Shown: positions 16,583 through 25,606, counted from the first letter of the stretch. The stretch: 64,000 nt of DNA from Caulobacter sp. (GCA_030680355.1 JAUXVF010000031.1:558001-622000); one strand, 5' to 3'. Made by a program: numbers and translations. The notes: generated by a model not told the origin, from the letters alone.

Positions 16583-17271
16583 CGGGCAGCAAGCCAGACC
16601 GCACCCTCGACCTGGAGCCGCTCGCCGGCTGGATCGAGTATTCGCCGGCGGTCATGGCCGACCGCGCTCGCGTGTTCCTGGAGGGTCTGAAGCGTCGCCG
16701 CACGGTGCGGGACTTCTCGCCCCGGCCGGTCCCGCGCGAAATCATCGAGACCTGCCTGCTGGCGGCCGGCACGGCGCCGAGCGGGGCCAATCTGCAGCCT
16801 TGGCATTTCGCGGTGATTTCCGACCCTGCCCGCAAGCAGCGCATTCGCCAGGCGGCCGAGTCCGAGGAACGCGCCTTCTACGCCGGCAAGGCCGGTGCGG
16901 AGTGGCTCGAAGCCCTGGCCCCCCTGGGCACCGATCCAGACAAGCCCTTCCTCGAGATCGCTCCCTGGCTGATCGTCATCTTCGCCCAGAGACGCTCGGG
17001 CCTGGTTCCCGGCGAAAGCCGAAAAACCTATTATTTCAATGAGTCCGTCGGCATTGCTACGGGGCTTCTGATCGCCGCCCTGCATGAGGCGGGTCTGGTC
17101 ACCCTGACCCACACCCCGGCCCCGATGGGTTTTCTCAACGAGATCTGCGAACGACCGGCGACCGAGAAGCCCTTCCTGGTGCTGGTCGCCGGTTATCCGG
17201 CCGCCGACGCCCGCACGCCCCGCTACGCCGCAATCAAAAAGCCGCTCGAATCGTTTACCAGCTGGCTCTGA
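16579..17271 (+). CDS. Nitroreductase-family flavoprotein resembling iodotyrosine deiodinase
   Basis: This 230-residue FMN protein of the nitroreductase fold has [14 protein letters not shown] (FMN contact Arg), [18 protein letters not shown] and [16 protein letters not shown]. Between them it carries Glu97, Tyr101 and Lys122, spaced exactly as the Glu-Tyr-Lys triad that clamps the tyrosine zwitterion in iodotyrosine deiodinase (human 157/161/182, from memory). That makes a reductive halotyrosine dehalogenase or a related tyrosine-binding reductase more likely than a general nitroreductase. The GTG start at 16579 overlaps the GST stop by 4 bp. Confidence 0.85.
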   Translation: MTGSKPDRTLDLEPLAGWIEYSPAVMADRARVFLEGLKRRRTVRDFSPRPVPREIIETCLLAAGTAPSGANLQPWHFAVISDPARKQRIRQAAESEERAFYAGKAGAEWLEALAPLGTDPDKPFLEIAPWLIVIFAQRRSGLVPGESRKTYYFNESVGIATGLLIAALHEAGLVTLTHTPAPMGFLNEICERPATEKPFLVLVAGYPAADARTPRYAAIKKPLESFTSWL

Positions 17272-17290
17272 CCCGCCCGAGGATACGCCC

Positions 17291-18301
17291 GTGACGCTGC
17301 ACAGACCCCTGATCGCCCTGGCCGCCGCGGCCGCGCTGCTGGCGCCGACCGCCGCCGGTTCCTGGGGCAACACCGGCCACAGGATCATCGGCGTCCTTGC
17401 CGTCGAGGCTCTGCCGACCGAAGTCCCGGGCTTCCTGCGCGACAAAAAGGCGATGGCCGACATGGGCGAACTGGCCCGTGAGCCCGACCGCTCCAAGGGC
17501 GCGGGCAAGATCCACGACAGCAACCGCGACCCGGCCCATTTCATCGATCTTGACGATCAGGGCCGGCTGCTCGGCGGGCCGCTGCTGAGCGCCATGCCGG
17601 CCACCCGCGCCGACTACGAGACCGCCCTGCGCGCCGTCGGCGCCGACAGTTGGAAGGCGGGCTATCTGCAGTACTCGATCATCGACGGCTACCAGCAGCT
17701 GGTGAAGGACTTCGGCTACTGGCGGGTCGATGTCGCCGCCGAGAAACGCGCCAGGGGTGCGCGCAGGGCCTGGTACAAGCGCGACCGCCAGCGGCGGGAG
17801 GCCCTGCTGCTGGCCAATCTGGGCAACCTGGCCCACTACATCGGCGACGGCAGCCAGCCGCTGCACGCCACCGTCCACTACAATGGCTGGGGCGACTATC
17901 CCAACCCCAAGGGCTACACGGCCGACCGCATCCACGGTCCGTTCGAGGGCGTTTTCGTGAAAGGCGCCGTGTCGCCGTCCATGGCCAAGGCCGCCATGGT
18001 TCCGTTCGCCGACTGCAAATGTTCGATCGAACAGCGCACCGTCGCCTATCTGACCCGGACCCAGACCTTCGTGGAGCCGCTCTACCGGATGTGGGGCGAG
18101 GGCGCCTTTCGTCCCGGCCAGACCGCCGGCGCCGACTTCGCCGCCGAACGGGTCGGGGCGGGGGCCTCGGAGCTTCGCGACGTGATCGTTCAGGCCTGGC
18201 GCGCCAGCGCCTCGGCCAAGGTCGGCTGGCCCGAGGTCAGCGTGGCTGACGTCGAGTCCGGCAAGGTCGACCCTTATGAGTCGCTGATCGGCGCCGACTG
18301 A
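17291..18301 (+). CDS. S1/P1 nuclease family protein (exported)
   Basis: This 336-residue protein has a signal peptide that ends just before the invariant Trp25 (GSWGNTGHRIIG), whose amino group is a zinc ligand in mature S1/P1 nucleases. Further zinc-site motifs are NRDPAHFIDLD and LAHYIGDGSQPLHATVHYNG (the D-x-x-QPLH signature). The class cleaves single-stranded nucleic acids and removes 3'-phosphates outside the cytoplasm; some members are phospholipase C-like. The GTG start at 17291 is 19 bp after the previous gene. The stop shares a base with the ATG of the Nudix gene. Confidence 0.9.
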   Translation: MTLHRPLIALAAAAALLAPTAAGSWGNTGHRIIGVLAVEALPTEVPGFLRDKKAMADMGELAREPDRSKGAGKIHDSNRDPAHFIDLDDQGRLLGGPLLSAMPATRADYETALRAVGADSWKAGYLQYSIIDGYQQLVKDFGYWRVDVAAEKRARGARRAWYKRDRQRREALLLANLGNLAHYIGDGSQPLHATVHYNGWGDYPNPKGYTADRIHGPFEGVFVKGAVSPSMAKAAMVPFADCKCSIEQRTVAYLTRTQTFVEPLYRMWGEGAFRPGQTAGADFAAERVGAGASELRDVIVQAWRASASAKVGWPEVSVADVESGKVDPYESLIGAD

Positions 18302-18750
18302 TGCCCCAGTTCGGCGCGCCGCCGTCCGGTCAGACGCCGCGCGAGCGACCGGCCGCCTTCGGCGTCGCCGAGCGTGACGGAGCCATCGCCCTGGTCCGGA
18401 TTCGCCCCGCAGGCGGCGGCGACTGGCTCGACCTGCCCGGCGGCGCGATCGATCCCGGCGAAGACGAGCTCCAGGCCCTGATTCGGGAGTTCGGCGAGGA
18501 GACCGGGCTCGAAATCCGCGCCGGTCGCCGGATCACCGACTTTGGCCAGTATTTCGTCCTGTCCAGCGGCGAGGCGGTCAACAATGTCGCCAGCGTTCAC
18601 GCCGTGGAGGTGACAGGCGCGGCCCCGGCCCTCAAGATCGAGGCTGACCACGAACTGGTCTGGCTGGATCCGACCGAGGCGATCAGGCGGCTTCGCCATG
18701 ATGGTCACGCCTGGGCGGTGGCCAGATGGCTGAGAGAGACCGCGATATGA
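18301..18750 (+). CDS. Nudix hydrolase
   Basis: This 149-residue soluble protein has a perfect Nudix box at residues 48-70: Gly48, Glu54, then REFGEETGL with the metal-binding glutamates Glu66 and Glu67. It hydrolyses a nucleoside diphosphate linked to another moiety; the substrate (oxidised nucleotide, NADH, sugar nucleotide) cannot be told. The start overlaps the nuclease stop (TGATG) and the end overlaps the methyltransferase ATG (ATGA), so three genes are translated in sequence. The nuclease is exported and this protein is cytoplasmic, so the coupling need not mean one pathway. Confidence 0.92.
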   Translation: MPQFGAPPSGQTPRERPAAFGVAERDGAIALVRIRPAGGGDWLDLPGGAIDPGEDELQALIREFGEETGLEIRAGRRITDFGQYFVLSSGEAVNNVASVHAVEVTGAAPALKIEADHELVWLDPTEAIRRLRHDGHAWAVARWLRETAI

Positions 18751-19370
18751 CCTCCTTCTACGACCGCCACATCATGCCGCGCCTGATCGGCTGCGCCTGC
18801 GCCAGCAAGCCGATCATGAAACAGCGGGTGAAGGTGGTGCCCAGGGCGGCCGGCAAGGTGCTCGAACTGGGCATCGGCGGCGGGGCGAACCTGCAGTTCT
18901 ACGACCCCTCGAAGGTCGAGAGCGTGTTCGGGGTCGATCCCTCGGCCGAACTGCGGGCCCGGGCCATGACCGCCGAGCGGCCACAGGGGCTCAATGTCGA
19001 TATCCAGGACGGCACGGCCGAAGCCCTGCCGTTCGAGGACGCAAGCTTCGACTGCGTGGTCTGCACCTTCACCCTCTGTTCGGTGCAGTCGCCGGCGGCG
19101 GCCCTGGCCGAGGCGCGGCGGGTGCTCAAGCCGGGCGGCCGGTTTCTCTACTGCGAGCATGGCCTGGCGCCCGATCCCGGCGTCGCCCGCTGGCAGGCCC
19201 GGCTGGAGCCGGTCTGGAAGTCGATCGCCGGCGGCTGCCACCTGACCCGGCCCATCACCGCTTCGGTGGCGGCGGCCGGATTCGCCGTCTCCGGCGCCGA
19301 GAGCATGTACCTGCCCGGCACGCCCCGTGTTCTGGGCTGGAGCGAATGGGGCGAGGCCCGTCCGGCCTGA
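18747..19370 (+). CDS. Class I SAM-dependent methyltransferase
   Basis: This 207-residue Rossmann-fold methyltransferase has motif I VLELGIGGGANLQFYD, VFGVDPSAELRARA (ribose-binding acidic end), GTAEALPFEDASFDCVVCTF and the post-motif ARRVLKPGGRFLYCEHG. The pattern is that of UbiE/type-11 methyltransferases related to METTL7-like proteins (early CACASKPIMKQRVKVVP). The acceptor is unknown. The ATG at 18747 overlaps the Nudix stop (ATGA) and is preferred over an upstream in-frame start inside the Nudix gene. Confidence 0.88.
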   Translation: MTSFYDRHIMPRLIGCACASKPIMKQRVKVVPRAAGKVLELGIGGGANLQFYDPSKVESVFGVDPSAELRARAMTAERPQGLNVDIQDGTAEALPFEDASFDCVVCTFTLCSVQSPAAALAEARRVLKPGGRFLYCEHGLAPDPGVARWQARLEPVWKSIAGGCHLTRPITASVAAAGFAVSGAESMYLPGTPRVLGWSEWGEARPA

Positions 19371-19449
19371 GCGCCTGCGGCCCGGCAGCCATGCGTTGCG
19401 CCACGGCGGCTGAACGGGTAGGGCGGGCGCCAGTTTCAGGAGCCCAGAC

Positions 19450-20346
19450 ATGACGCAGGCGACCATCATCGACGGCAAGGCCTTCGCGGCCGCCCTGCGT
19501 GAACAGGTGGCCCGCGACGTCACCGTCCTGAAGGCCGCCCACGGCGTCACCCCGGGCCTGGCGGTGGTGCTGGTCGGCGAGGACCCGGCCAGCGAGGTCT
19601 ATGTCCGCAACAAGGGCGAACAGACAAACGCCGCCGGCATGTATTCGGAAACCCACAAACTGCCGGCCGACGCCAGCGAGGCTGATGTGCTGGCCCTGGT
19701 GGGCAAGCTCAACGCCGACCCGGCCATCCACGGCCTTCTCGTACAGTTCCCGGTGCCCGACCATCTCAGCCAGGCCCGTATCGTCGCCGCCATCTCGCCG
19801 GACAAGGACGTCGACGGCCTGACGGTGACCAACGCCGGACGCCTGGCCAGCGGCCTGCCGGCCCTGACCTCCTGCACCCCGGTCGGCTGCATGCTGCTGC
19901 TCAAGGACGTGCTCGGCGATCTGACCGGCAAACACGCGGTGGTCATTGGCCGCTCCAACCTGATGGGCAAACCAATGGCCCAGCTGCTGCTGGCCGCCGA
20001 CTGCACCGTGACCATCGCCCATTCCCGCAGCCGCGACCTGGCCGGTCTCTGCCGCCAGGCTGACATCCTCGTGGCCGCCGTCGGCCGCCAGGAAATGGTC
20101 CGCGGCGACTGGATCAAGCCGGGCGCGGCGGTGATCGACGTCGGCATCACCCGGCTGCCCTCGCGCGATCCCGAACGGGCCGCGGCCGGCAAGACCCGGC
20201 TGGTCGGCGATGTCGCCTTTGACGAGGCAAAAGCGATCGCCGGCTGGATCACCCCGGTCCCCGGCGGGGTCGGGCCGATGACCATCGCCTGCCTGCTGCA
20301 GAACACCCTGACCGCCGCGCGGCGGATCCACGGGCTGGAGGCCTGA
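19450..20346 (+). CDS. folD: Bifunctional methylenetetrahydrofolate dehydrogenase / methenyltetrahydrofolate cyclohydrolase
   Basis: FolD interconverts 5,10-methylene-, 5,10-methenyl- and 10-formyl-tetrahydrofolate with NADP, supplying one-carbon units for purines and formyl-methionine. The 298-residue protein carries catalytic Lys55 in [12 protein letters not shown], the signature [21 protein letters not shown], the nucleotide-binding [16 protein letters not shown], and the closing [24 protein letters not shown] ribosome site precedes the ATG. It has its own 79-bp upstream gap and is followed after one base by a cytochrome c gene. Confidence 0.96.
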   Translation: MTQATIIDGKAFAAALREQVARDVTVLKAAHGVTPGLAVVLVGEDPASEVYVRNKGEQTNAAGMYSETHKLPADASEADVLALVGKLNADPAIHGLLVQFPVPDHLSQARIVAAISPDKDVDGLTVTNAGRLASGLPALTSCTPVGCMLLLKDVLGDLTGKHAVVIGRSNLMGKPMAQLLLAADCTVTIAHSRSRDLAGLCRQADILVAAVGRQEMVRGDWIKPGAAVIDVGITRLPSRDPERAAAGKTRLVGDVAFDEAKAIAGWITPVPGGVGPMTIACLLQNTLTAARRIHGLEA

Positions 20347-20347
20347 G

Positions 20348-20707
20348 ATGATCCGGACCGCTCTCGTTCTTGTCGCGGGTCTGATCCTCGCCGCCTGCGG
20401 TCCGGCGCCTATGCCCGCCCCGACTCCGGAGCAGGCGGCCCTGTTCAAGCCCGCCGACGCTCGCCTGGCCGGGCTTTACGAGACCTCCTGCAAGGCCTGC
20501 CACGCCATCCCCGAGTCCGGCGCGCCGATGGTCCATGACGCCGCCGCCTGGGCCCCGCGCTGGAAGCAGGGACTGCCGGTTCTGGTCGACCACACCATCC
20601 AGGGCTTCAACGCCATGCCGGCCGGTGGCCAATGCGCCACTTGCACCCCGGGTGACTTCGAGGGTCTGATACGATTCGTGGCGGGGCATGAAGATCCCGC
20701 GACCTAG
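20348..20707 (+). CDS. Lipoprotein c-type cytochrome (cytochrome c5-like)
   Basis: This 119-residue protein has a lipoprotein signal (LILAACGP, lipidated Cys17) and one heme c site, Cys48-x-x-Cys51-His52 (SCKACH). It continues PESGAPMVHDAAAWAPRW and ends with the extra Cys pair CATC seen in cytochrome c5 proteins, where it forms a disulfide. A Met in FNAMPAGG is the probable second heme ligand. It should carry electrons at the membrane surface. It starts one base after folD and lies 14 bp before an FAD oxidase gene, to which it may deliver or from which it may take electrons. Confidence 0.88.
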   Translation: MIRTALVLVAGLILAACGPAPMPAPTPEQAALFKPADARLAGLYETSCKACHAIPESGAPMVHDAAAWAPRWKQGLPVLVDHTIQGFNAMPAGGQCATCTPGDFEGLIRFVAGHEDPAT

Positions 20708-20721
20708 GGCGGGGACTTGTC

Positions 20722-22125
20722 ATGATTTCGAGACGCACAGCGCTGATTACCGGCGGCGCGGCGACGGCGGTGGTTGCTGGAGGCGCGGGCGTCGTCGGCT
20801 TGGCCGGACGCGAAAACCCTGAACCGCCATCGCCGCCGTCCTCCGACGGCAAGGGTCACACCCTGTGGCGCAACTGGTCGGGGATCGCCCATAGCTATCC
20901 GGTCCAGCGGGCCGCGCCGAAAGATGCGGCCGAACTGGCCACGCTCCTGAAAACCGCCCCGGCGCCCGTTCGCGTCACCGGGGCCAGCCACAGCTTCACC
21001 GCCCTCTGCGCCACCGCCGGGACCCTGGTCTCGCTGGACGCCATGAGCGGCGTCATCGGCTGGGAGGGCGACCAGGCCATCGTTGCGGCCGGCACCCGGC
21101 TGGGCGCCCTGGGCCCGGCCCTGGCGGAGAAGGGCAGGGCCATGGCCAATCTGCCTGACATCAACAAGCAATCCCTCGGCGGGGCCCTGGGCACCGCCAC
21201 CCACGGCACAGGGACGCATCTCAAGGCCATCCATGGCGATGTCACCGCCCTGACCCTGGTCACGCCCGGCGGCGCGATTATCGACTGTGACGCGCAGCGC
21301 CGTCCGGAGGTGTTCAACGCCGCCAGGGTGTCGCTCGGCGCTCTGGGCGTGATTTCCCAGGCCCGGCTGACGACCACGCCCAACCGCCGCCTGCGCCGCC
21401 GGGTCTGGGTCGAGCCGTTCGAGGAATCCCTCGCAAAGGCCGAGGAACGCTGGGCGACGCACCGCAATTTCGAGTTCTACGCCGTCCCCTTCACCGGCTT
21501 GGCGGCCAATATCGCTCATGATGAGACCGACGATGCGACCGAGAACAACGGCCCCAGCGAGGATGACGCATTACTCAATGTCCTCAAGGGCTTGAAGAAT
21601 GTTCTTGGTTTTTCGACCAGCCTGCGCAAGGCGGCGGCCAAGGCCATGCTCGGCGGCGTGAAGCCGGAAACGGCGGTCGACGAGGGCTGGAAGCTGCTCT
21701 CCACCGAACGCCCCATCCGGTTCAATGAGATGGAATATCATCTGCCGGCCGAGACCCAACTGGCGGCGCTGCAGGAGGTGGTGGCGGTGATCGAAAAGCA
21801 CCGTCCCGACGTCTATTTCCCCATCGAGGTCCGCCGCATCGCCCCCGACGACGCCTGGCTGTCGCCGTTCCAGGGCCAGCCGCGCGGTTCGGTGGCGGTC
21901 CACGCCTATTACCGCGACGACTATCAGTTCTTCTTCGCGCTGATCGAGCCGATCTTCCGCCGCCACGGCGGCCGGCCCCACTGGGGCAAGCTGCATTCGC
22001 TCAAGGGCGCGGATCTGGCCGCCCTCTATCCGCACTGGACCGACTTCCTCGAGGTCCGGCGGGAGCTGGACCCCGAAGGTCGGCTGCTCAACCCCTATCT
22101 AAAGAGCCTGTTCGGCCTGGCCTAA
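20722..22125 (+). CDS. FAD-linked oxidoreductase of the aldonolactone oxidase type, Tat-exported
   Basis: This 467-residue flavoprotein of the vanillyl-alcohol-oxidase superfamily starts with a Tat-like signal (SRRTALITGGAATAVVAG). The FAD domain shows VRVTGASHSFTALCATAGTL, where His in GASHS is the expected covalent FAD site, and KQSLGGALGTATHGTG. The C terminus contains GGRPHWGKLHSL, the HW-x-K motif of gulonolactone and arabinonolactone oxidases. It probably oxidises an aldonolactone or sugar outside the cytoplasm. The lipoprotein cytochrome c just upstream could be its electron acceptor. The exact substrate is unknown. Confidence 0.85.
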   Translation: MISRRTALITGGAATAVVAGGAGVVGLAGRENPEPPSPPSSDGKGHTLWRNWSGIAHSYPVQRAAPKDAAELATLLKTAPAPVRVTGASHSFTALCATAGTLVSLDAMSGVIGWEGDQAIVAAGTRLGALGPALAEKGRAMANLPDINKQSLGGALGTATHGTGTHLKAIHGDVTALTLVTPGGAIIDCDAQRRPEVFNAARVSLGALGVISQARLTTTPNRRLRRRVWVEPFEESLAKAEERWATHRNFEFYAVPFTGLAANIAHDETDDATENNGPSEDDALLNVLKGLKNVLGFSTSLRKAAAKAMLGGVKPETAVDEGWKLLSTERPIRFNEMEYHLPAETQLAALQEVVAVIEKHRPDVYFPIEVRRIAPDDAWLSPFQGQPRGSVAVHAYYRDDYQFFFALIEPIFRRHGGRPHWGKLHSLKGADLAALYPHWTDFLEVRRELDPEGRLLNPYLKSLFGLA

Positions 22126-22129
22126 GCCG

Positions 22130-22750
22130 TCAGCGGGCCGGCGCGTCGACGGCGTTGGCCCAGAGGACGACCTCGCCGAGCACCTGCGACAGCGCCTGGT
22201 CATAGGCGGGCACAATGTCCCGGACCCGGTTGTCGCCGGCGCGAACCTCGGCGGTGAAGACCTGCTCGCCGACCACGGCCCGGTCGGTGTTGCGGGTGAT
22301 CACGCCGCGCACGGTGATCACCACCTGCGGCGCCGCCTTGGCTCCCTGGTCGTAGCGGGTCTCGAAACGCTGCACGTCGAGCTTCATCATGTAGTCGGCC
22401 TTGACCACCTCGCCGCGGTTGATCAGCCGGGCCCGGCCGGCGCCCTGGAAGGCGGCGGTCAGCTGCTCGTCGAACAGCACCGAAGCCGGCGACACCCAGC
22501 GGGCGCCGGCGATATAGGCCGCTTCCCCGCCGCCGCTGATGGTCAGGATGCGGTCGCCGCCGGCCGCGCGAGGAAAGGCGGTCTGCAGCCGCAGAATGCC
22601 GATGCGAGGCCCGGCCGCGGCCGGTGACGCGGCGACATTGGCCTCGAACCGGTACAGCTGGGCCGGATCGGCGTCCGGGAACAGCGTCACGCAGCCGGAC
22701 AGGGCGAGGGCGGCCAGCGCGAGCGCGGCGGCGGTCAGGCGTCGGGTCAC
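22130..22750 (-). CDS. ABC-type transport auxiliary lipoprotein (PqiC-like)
   Basis: This 206-residue lipoprotein (signal MTRRLTAAALALAALALSGC) belongs to the ABC_trans_aux family, with RIGILRLQTAFPRAAGGDRI, ARWVSPASVLFDEQLTAAFQ and ADYMMKLDVQRFETRY. Family members (PqiC/YmbA, LetC) sit at the outer membrane end of MCE lipid transport systems. The GTG start at 22750 overlaps the stop of the MCE protein by 4 bp. It is the last gene of the mla-type operon, a position typical of alphaproteobacteria, where it may take over the role of outer-membrane partners. Confidence 0.88.
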   Translation of the reverse strand: MTRRLTAAALALAALALSGCVTLFPDADPAQLYRFEANVAASPAAAGPRIGILRLQTAFPRAAGGDRILTISGGGEAAYIAGARWVSPASVLFDEQLTAAFQGAGRARLINRGEVVKADYMMKLDVQRFETRYDQGAKAAPQVVITVRGVITRNTDRAVVGEQVFTAEVRAGDNRVRDIVPAYDQALSQVLGEVVLWANAVDAPAR

Positions 22751-23685
22751 GGTCGGACCTCCAATTCCTTGGCGGGCGCCTTGGTGACCACGCCCTGGGG
22801 GTTCTGTTCGACGTCGGCGACCAGTCGGTCGAGGGACTGGGCCGTGGTCTGCAGGCTGATGATGGCCTGGGTCAGCTGCGGCAGGCCGGTGTCGGCGAAT
22901 TCAGCCGTCGGCCCCTCCAGCTTGCCCATCATGCGCCGGGCGTCCTGGGTGGCGGCTTTCAGCTCGGCGGCGGCGCTGTTGAGCTGGGCCAGGGTGCGCT
23001 TGCCGTCGCCGTCCACCAGACCCTTGGTCGAGGCGCTGAGGGCGGCGATCTCGGTCGCGGCGCCGTCGATGCTCTGCAGCGCCTTCTGAGCGTCGGCGAT
23101 GATCGCCTTGCGCTCTCGGGCCTCGGCGGTGATCGCCTGGATGTCGCTGAACGTGGCGCTCAGCGTCTTGACGTTGTCGTCGGAGAGCACGTGGTTGATC
23201 CGGTCCAGCGCCTCGATCGTGCGGGTCAGCACCGTGCCGCCACCTTCGAGCAGGTCGGACAGGGCGCTGCCCTGGGTCTTGATCACCGGGATCTCCCCGG
23301 CCGGAACGGTGTCCTTCAACAGCTTCAGCGTCGGGGTGCCGGCGGTGATCTGGACATAGTTGATGCCGGTGATGCCCTGTGGTTCGAGGGTGGCGTAGGA
23401 ATCGACCCGGATCGGAACACTGGAGGTGATGCGCGAGCGCGCGATCACCCGGTTGGGGTCCCGCTTGTCGAGGGTGAGGCTGGTGACTTCGCCGACCTTG
23501 ATGCCGTTGAAATGCACCTCGCCGCCCTGTGACAGGCCGCGAACCGGGCCGATGAACAGGATGTCGTAGTCGTCATAGTCCTGGTTGAACTGCAATCGCG
23601 CGATCCAGGCGATGAACACCACCATGCCGATGAACAACACCAGCGAGGCGATCCCGACCAGCACGTAGTTGGCGTTTCTTTCCAT
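22747..23685 (-). CDS. mlaD: MlaD-family MCE lipid-binding protein
   Basis: This 312-residue periplasmic protein is anchored by one N-terminal helix (YVLVGIASLVLFIGMVVFIA). An MCE domain follows (VRGLSQGGEVHFNGIKVGEV, YATLEPQGITGINYVQI), and a long predominantly helical tail covers residues about 130-300. MCE domains form hexameric tunnels that shuttle phospholipids between membranes. Its length exceeds E. coli MlaD (about 180) because of the helical tail, as in LetB/PqiB-like and mycobacterial Mce proteins. The ATG shares a base with the ATPase stop. Confidence 0.92.
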   Translation of the reverse strand: MERNANYVLVGIASLVLFIGMVVFIAWIARLQFNQDYDDYDILFIGPVRGLSQGGEVHFNGIKVGEVTSLTLDKRDPNRVIARSRITSSVPIRVDSYATLEPQGITGINYVQITAGTPTLKLLKDTVPAGEIPVIKTQGSALSDLLEGGGTVLTRTIEALDRINHVLSDDNVKTLSATFSDIQAITAEARERKAIIADAQKALQSIDGAATEIAALSASTKGLVDGDGKRTLAQLNSAAAELKAATQDARRMMGKLEGPTAEFADTGLPQLTQAIISLQTTAQSLDRLVADVEQNPQGVVTKAPAKELEVRP

Positions 23686-24494
23686 CAGACGCTCCGCCCC
23701 AAAGCCTTCACCGAACTTGCCGCCGCCCGGCCCCGGGGGCCCAGGAAATATTCCCGGATCCAGGGATGGTCGGACGTCTCCAGCTCCCGAACGGGCGCGA
23801 CGGCGACGACCTTGTGGTCGGCGAGCACGGCCACCCGTGTGGTGATCGTATACAGGCTGTCGAGGTCATGGGTGATCATGAAAACCGTCAGGTTGAGGCT
23901 TACCGACAGGTCCAGGATCAGCTCATCGAAGGCCGCGGCCCCGATCGGATCAAGGCCGGAGGTCGGTTCGTCGAGGAACAGCAGCTGGGGATCCAGCGCC
24001 AGGGCCCGGGCCAGGGCGGCCCGTTTGATCATGCCGCCGGAGAGTTCGGAGGGCTTCAGCGCGCCGGCCCGGGGCGGCAGACCCGACAGGGCGATCTTGA
24101 GATCGGCCAGCTCATAGATCTCCGCCCGGCTCAGGCTGGTGTGCTCGAACAGGGGCGCGGCGACGTTCTCGCGGACGGTCAGGGACGAGAACAGAGCCCC
24201 CTGCTGGAACAAAACGCCCCAGCGCCGCTCGATCGAGGTCCAGTTCCGCCGCGAGGTCTGGGCGATGTCGTGGCCGAACAGGCGCACCGTGCCGCCGTCG
24301 GGCCGTTTGAGCCCGATGATGGTGTTCATCAGCACCGACTTGCCCGAGCCCGATCCGCCGACCACACCGAGGATGTCGCCGCGGTTGACCGTCAGGTCCA
24401 GATCGTCGTGGATGACATGGTCGCCGAACTGCGACCTCAGGCCGATCACCTCGATCGGGGGCGGATCGTCGTCATCGACCGGCGCGTCGGTCAT
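23685..24494 (-). CDS. mlaF: ABC transporter ATP-binding protein, MlaF type
   Basis: This 269-residue ATPase powers the MCE lipid transporter. Walker A is GGSGSGKS (residues 46-53), the Q-loop VLFQQGALFSSLTV is of the MlaF kind, the signature reads LSGGMIKRAALARALAL, Walker B LLFLDEPTSGLDP, and the H-loop FMITHDLDSL. The ATG at 24494 overlaps the permease stop by 4 bp and the stop overlaps mlaD by one base, so subunits are made in a fixed order. The frame is open well upstream, but that stretch lies within the permease gene and reads as its shadow. Confidence 0.94.
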   Translation of the reverse strand: MTDAPVDDDDPPPIEVIGLRSQFGDHVIHDDLDLTVNRGDILGVVGGSGSGKSVLMNTIIGLKRPDGGTVRLFGHDIAQTSRRNWTSIERRWGVLFQQGALFSSLTVRENVAAPLFEHTSLSRAEIYELADLKIALSGLPPRAGALKPSELSGGMIKRAALARALALDPQLLFLDEPTSGLDPIGAAAFDELILDLSVSLNLTVFMITHDLDSLYTITTRVAVLADHKVVAVAPVRELETSDHPWIREYFLGPRGRAAASSVKALGRSV

Positions 24495-25606
24495 ATGTCG
24501 AGCTCCATGTAGATCAAGGCGAAGACGGCATCGATGACGATGATGGTGAAGATGGCGTGGACCACGGCGGCGGTCACCCGCTGGCCCAGGGAGATTACGT
24601 CGCCGCCGACCTCCATGCCCTGCCGCGAGCCGATGCCGGCGATCACGGCGGCCATGATCGGCGCCTTGGAGATGCCGACCCAGAAATGCGCCTGGCCGAC
24701 ATTGTCCACGATCCGCTGCATGAAGAAGGCTGGCGACAGATCCAGGATGTTCCAGGTGACCAGCATGCCGCCGGCCATGCCGGCGATGTCGGCGACGAAG
24801 GTCAGCAACGGCATCATGATCAGCAGCGCCAGGAACCTCGGCAGCACCAGGGCGTCGAAGGGGTCGACACCCATGACCTGCATGGCGTCGATCTCCTGAC
24901 GCATCTTCATCGCCCCGATTTCGGCGGCGAAGGCCGAAGCGGAGCGGCCGGCGATCAGCACGGCGGTGATGACGATGCCGAATTCCCGCAGGACGGCGAT
25001 GCCGATGGTCTCGACCACGAACACGGTGGCCCCGAACTCCGCCAGGGTGTTGATGCCGATCAGGGCCACGACCGCGCCGATGAAGGCGGTGCCGGTGGCG
25101 ACGATGGGCAGGGCGTCCAGGCCGGCCCGTTCGCACTGGGCGAAGGTCGGCGCCCAGCGCATCTTTGACGGATTGGCCAGGCCCCGCAGCAGCGACATGG
25201 TCAGCCGGCCGATGAAGGCGAAGGTTTCGGCGACCTCGCCGATGACATCGAACACGCCCATGCCGACCCGGGCCAGCAGGTCGCTCAGTCCGCGCTGCGG
25301 CACGACCGGCGTCGGTTCGACCTTGATCGCGGCGGAGACCAGATCGAGCAGTCGCTGCGTCTCGGGGCGGGCCAGAATCTGCCCGGCGTTGGCCTGGTTT
25401 TCAGCGGCGCGCAGAATGCCGTAGGCCCCGGCGGTGTCACAGCGGCGCAGGGTCATCAGGTTCAGTGTCACGGCGCGGACGCCATGAAGCATTTCGCCCA
25501 GACGCTCGTCGGCGTCCGCCATCGTCTCGGCGGTCCAGTCTCCGGTGAGGGTGACTGTAACGCCGTGCTCGCCCTGTTCGAGCGTGAAGTTCGCGGGATG
25601 GCTCAT
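24491..25606 (-). CDS. mlaE: MlaE-family permease with N-terminal STAS domain
   Basis: This 371-residue inner-membrane permease is fused at its N terminus (about residues 1-105) to a STAS domain (VTVTLTGDWTAETM, VTLNLMTLRRCDTAGAYGIL), the equivalent of separate MlaB in E. coli. The permease part contains IGINTLAEFGATVFVVETIG, REFGIVITAVLIAGRSASAF and AAEIGAMKMRQEIDAMQVMG, the core MlaE signature. With mlaF, mlaD and the PqiC-like lipoprotein it forms a complete retrograde or anterograde phospholipid transport operon. The start is the ATG at 25606; no periplasmic MlaC is encoded here. Confidence 0.93.
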   Translation of the reverse strand: MSHPANFTLEQGEHGVTVTLTGDWTAETMADADERLGEMLHGVRAVTLNLMTLRRCDTAGAYGILRAAENQANAGQILARPETQRLLDLVSAAIKVEPTPVVPQRGLSDLLARVGMGVFDVIGEVAETFAFIGRLTMSLLRGLANPSKMRWAPTFAQCERAGLDALPIVATGTAFIGAVVALIGINTLAEFGATVFVVETIGIAVLREFGIVITAVLIAGRSASAFAAEIGAMKMRQEIDAMQVMGVDPFDALVLPRFLALLIMMPLLTFVADIAGMAGGMLVTWNILDLSPAFFMQRIVDNVGQAHFWVGISKAPIMAAVIAGIGSRQGMEVGGDVISLGQRVTAAVVHAIFTIIVIDAVFALIYMELDI

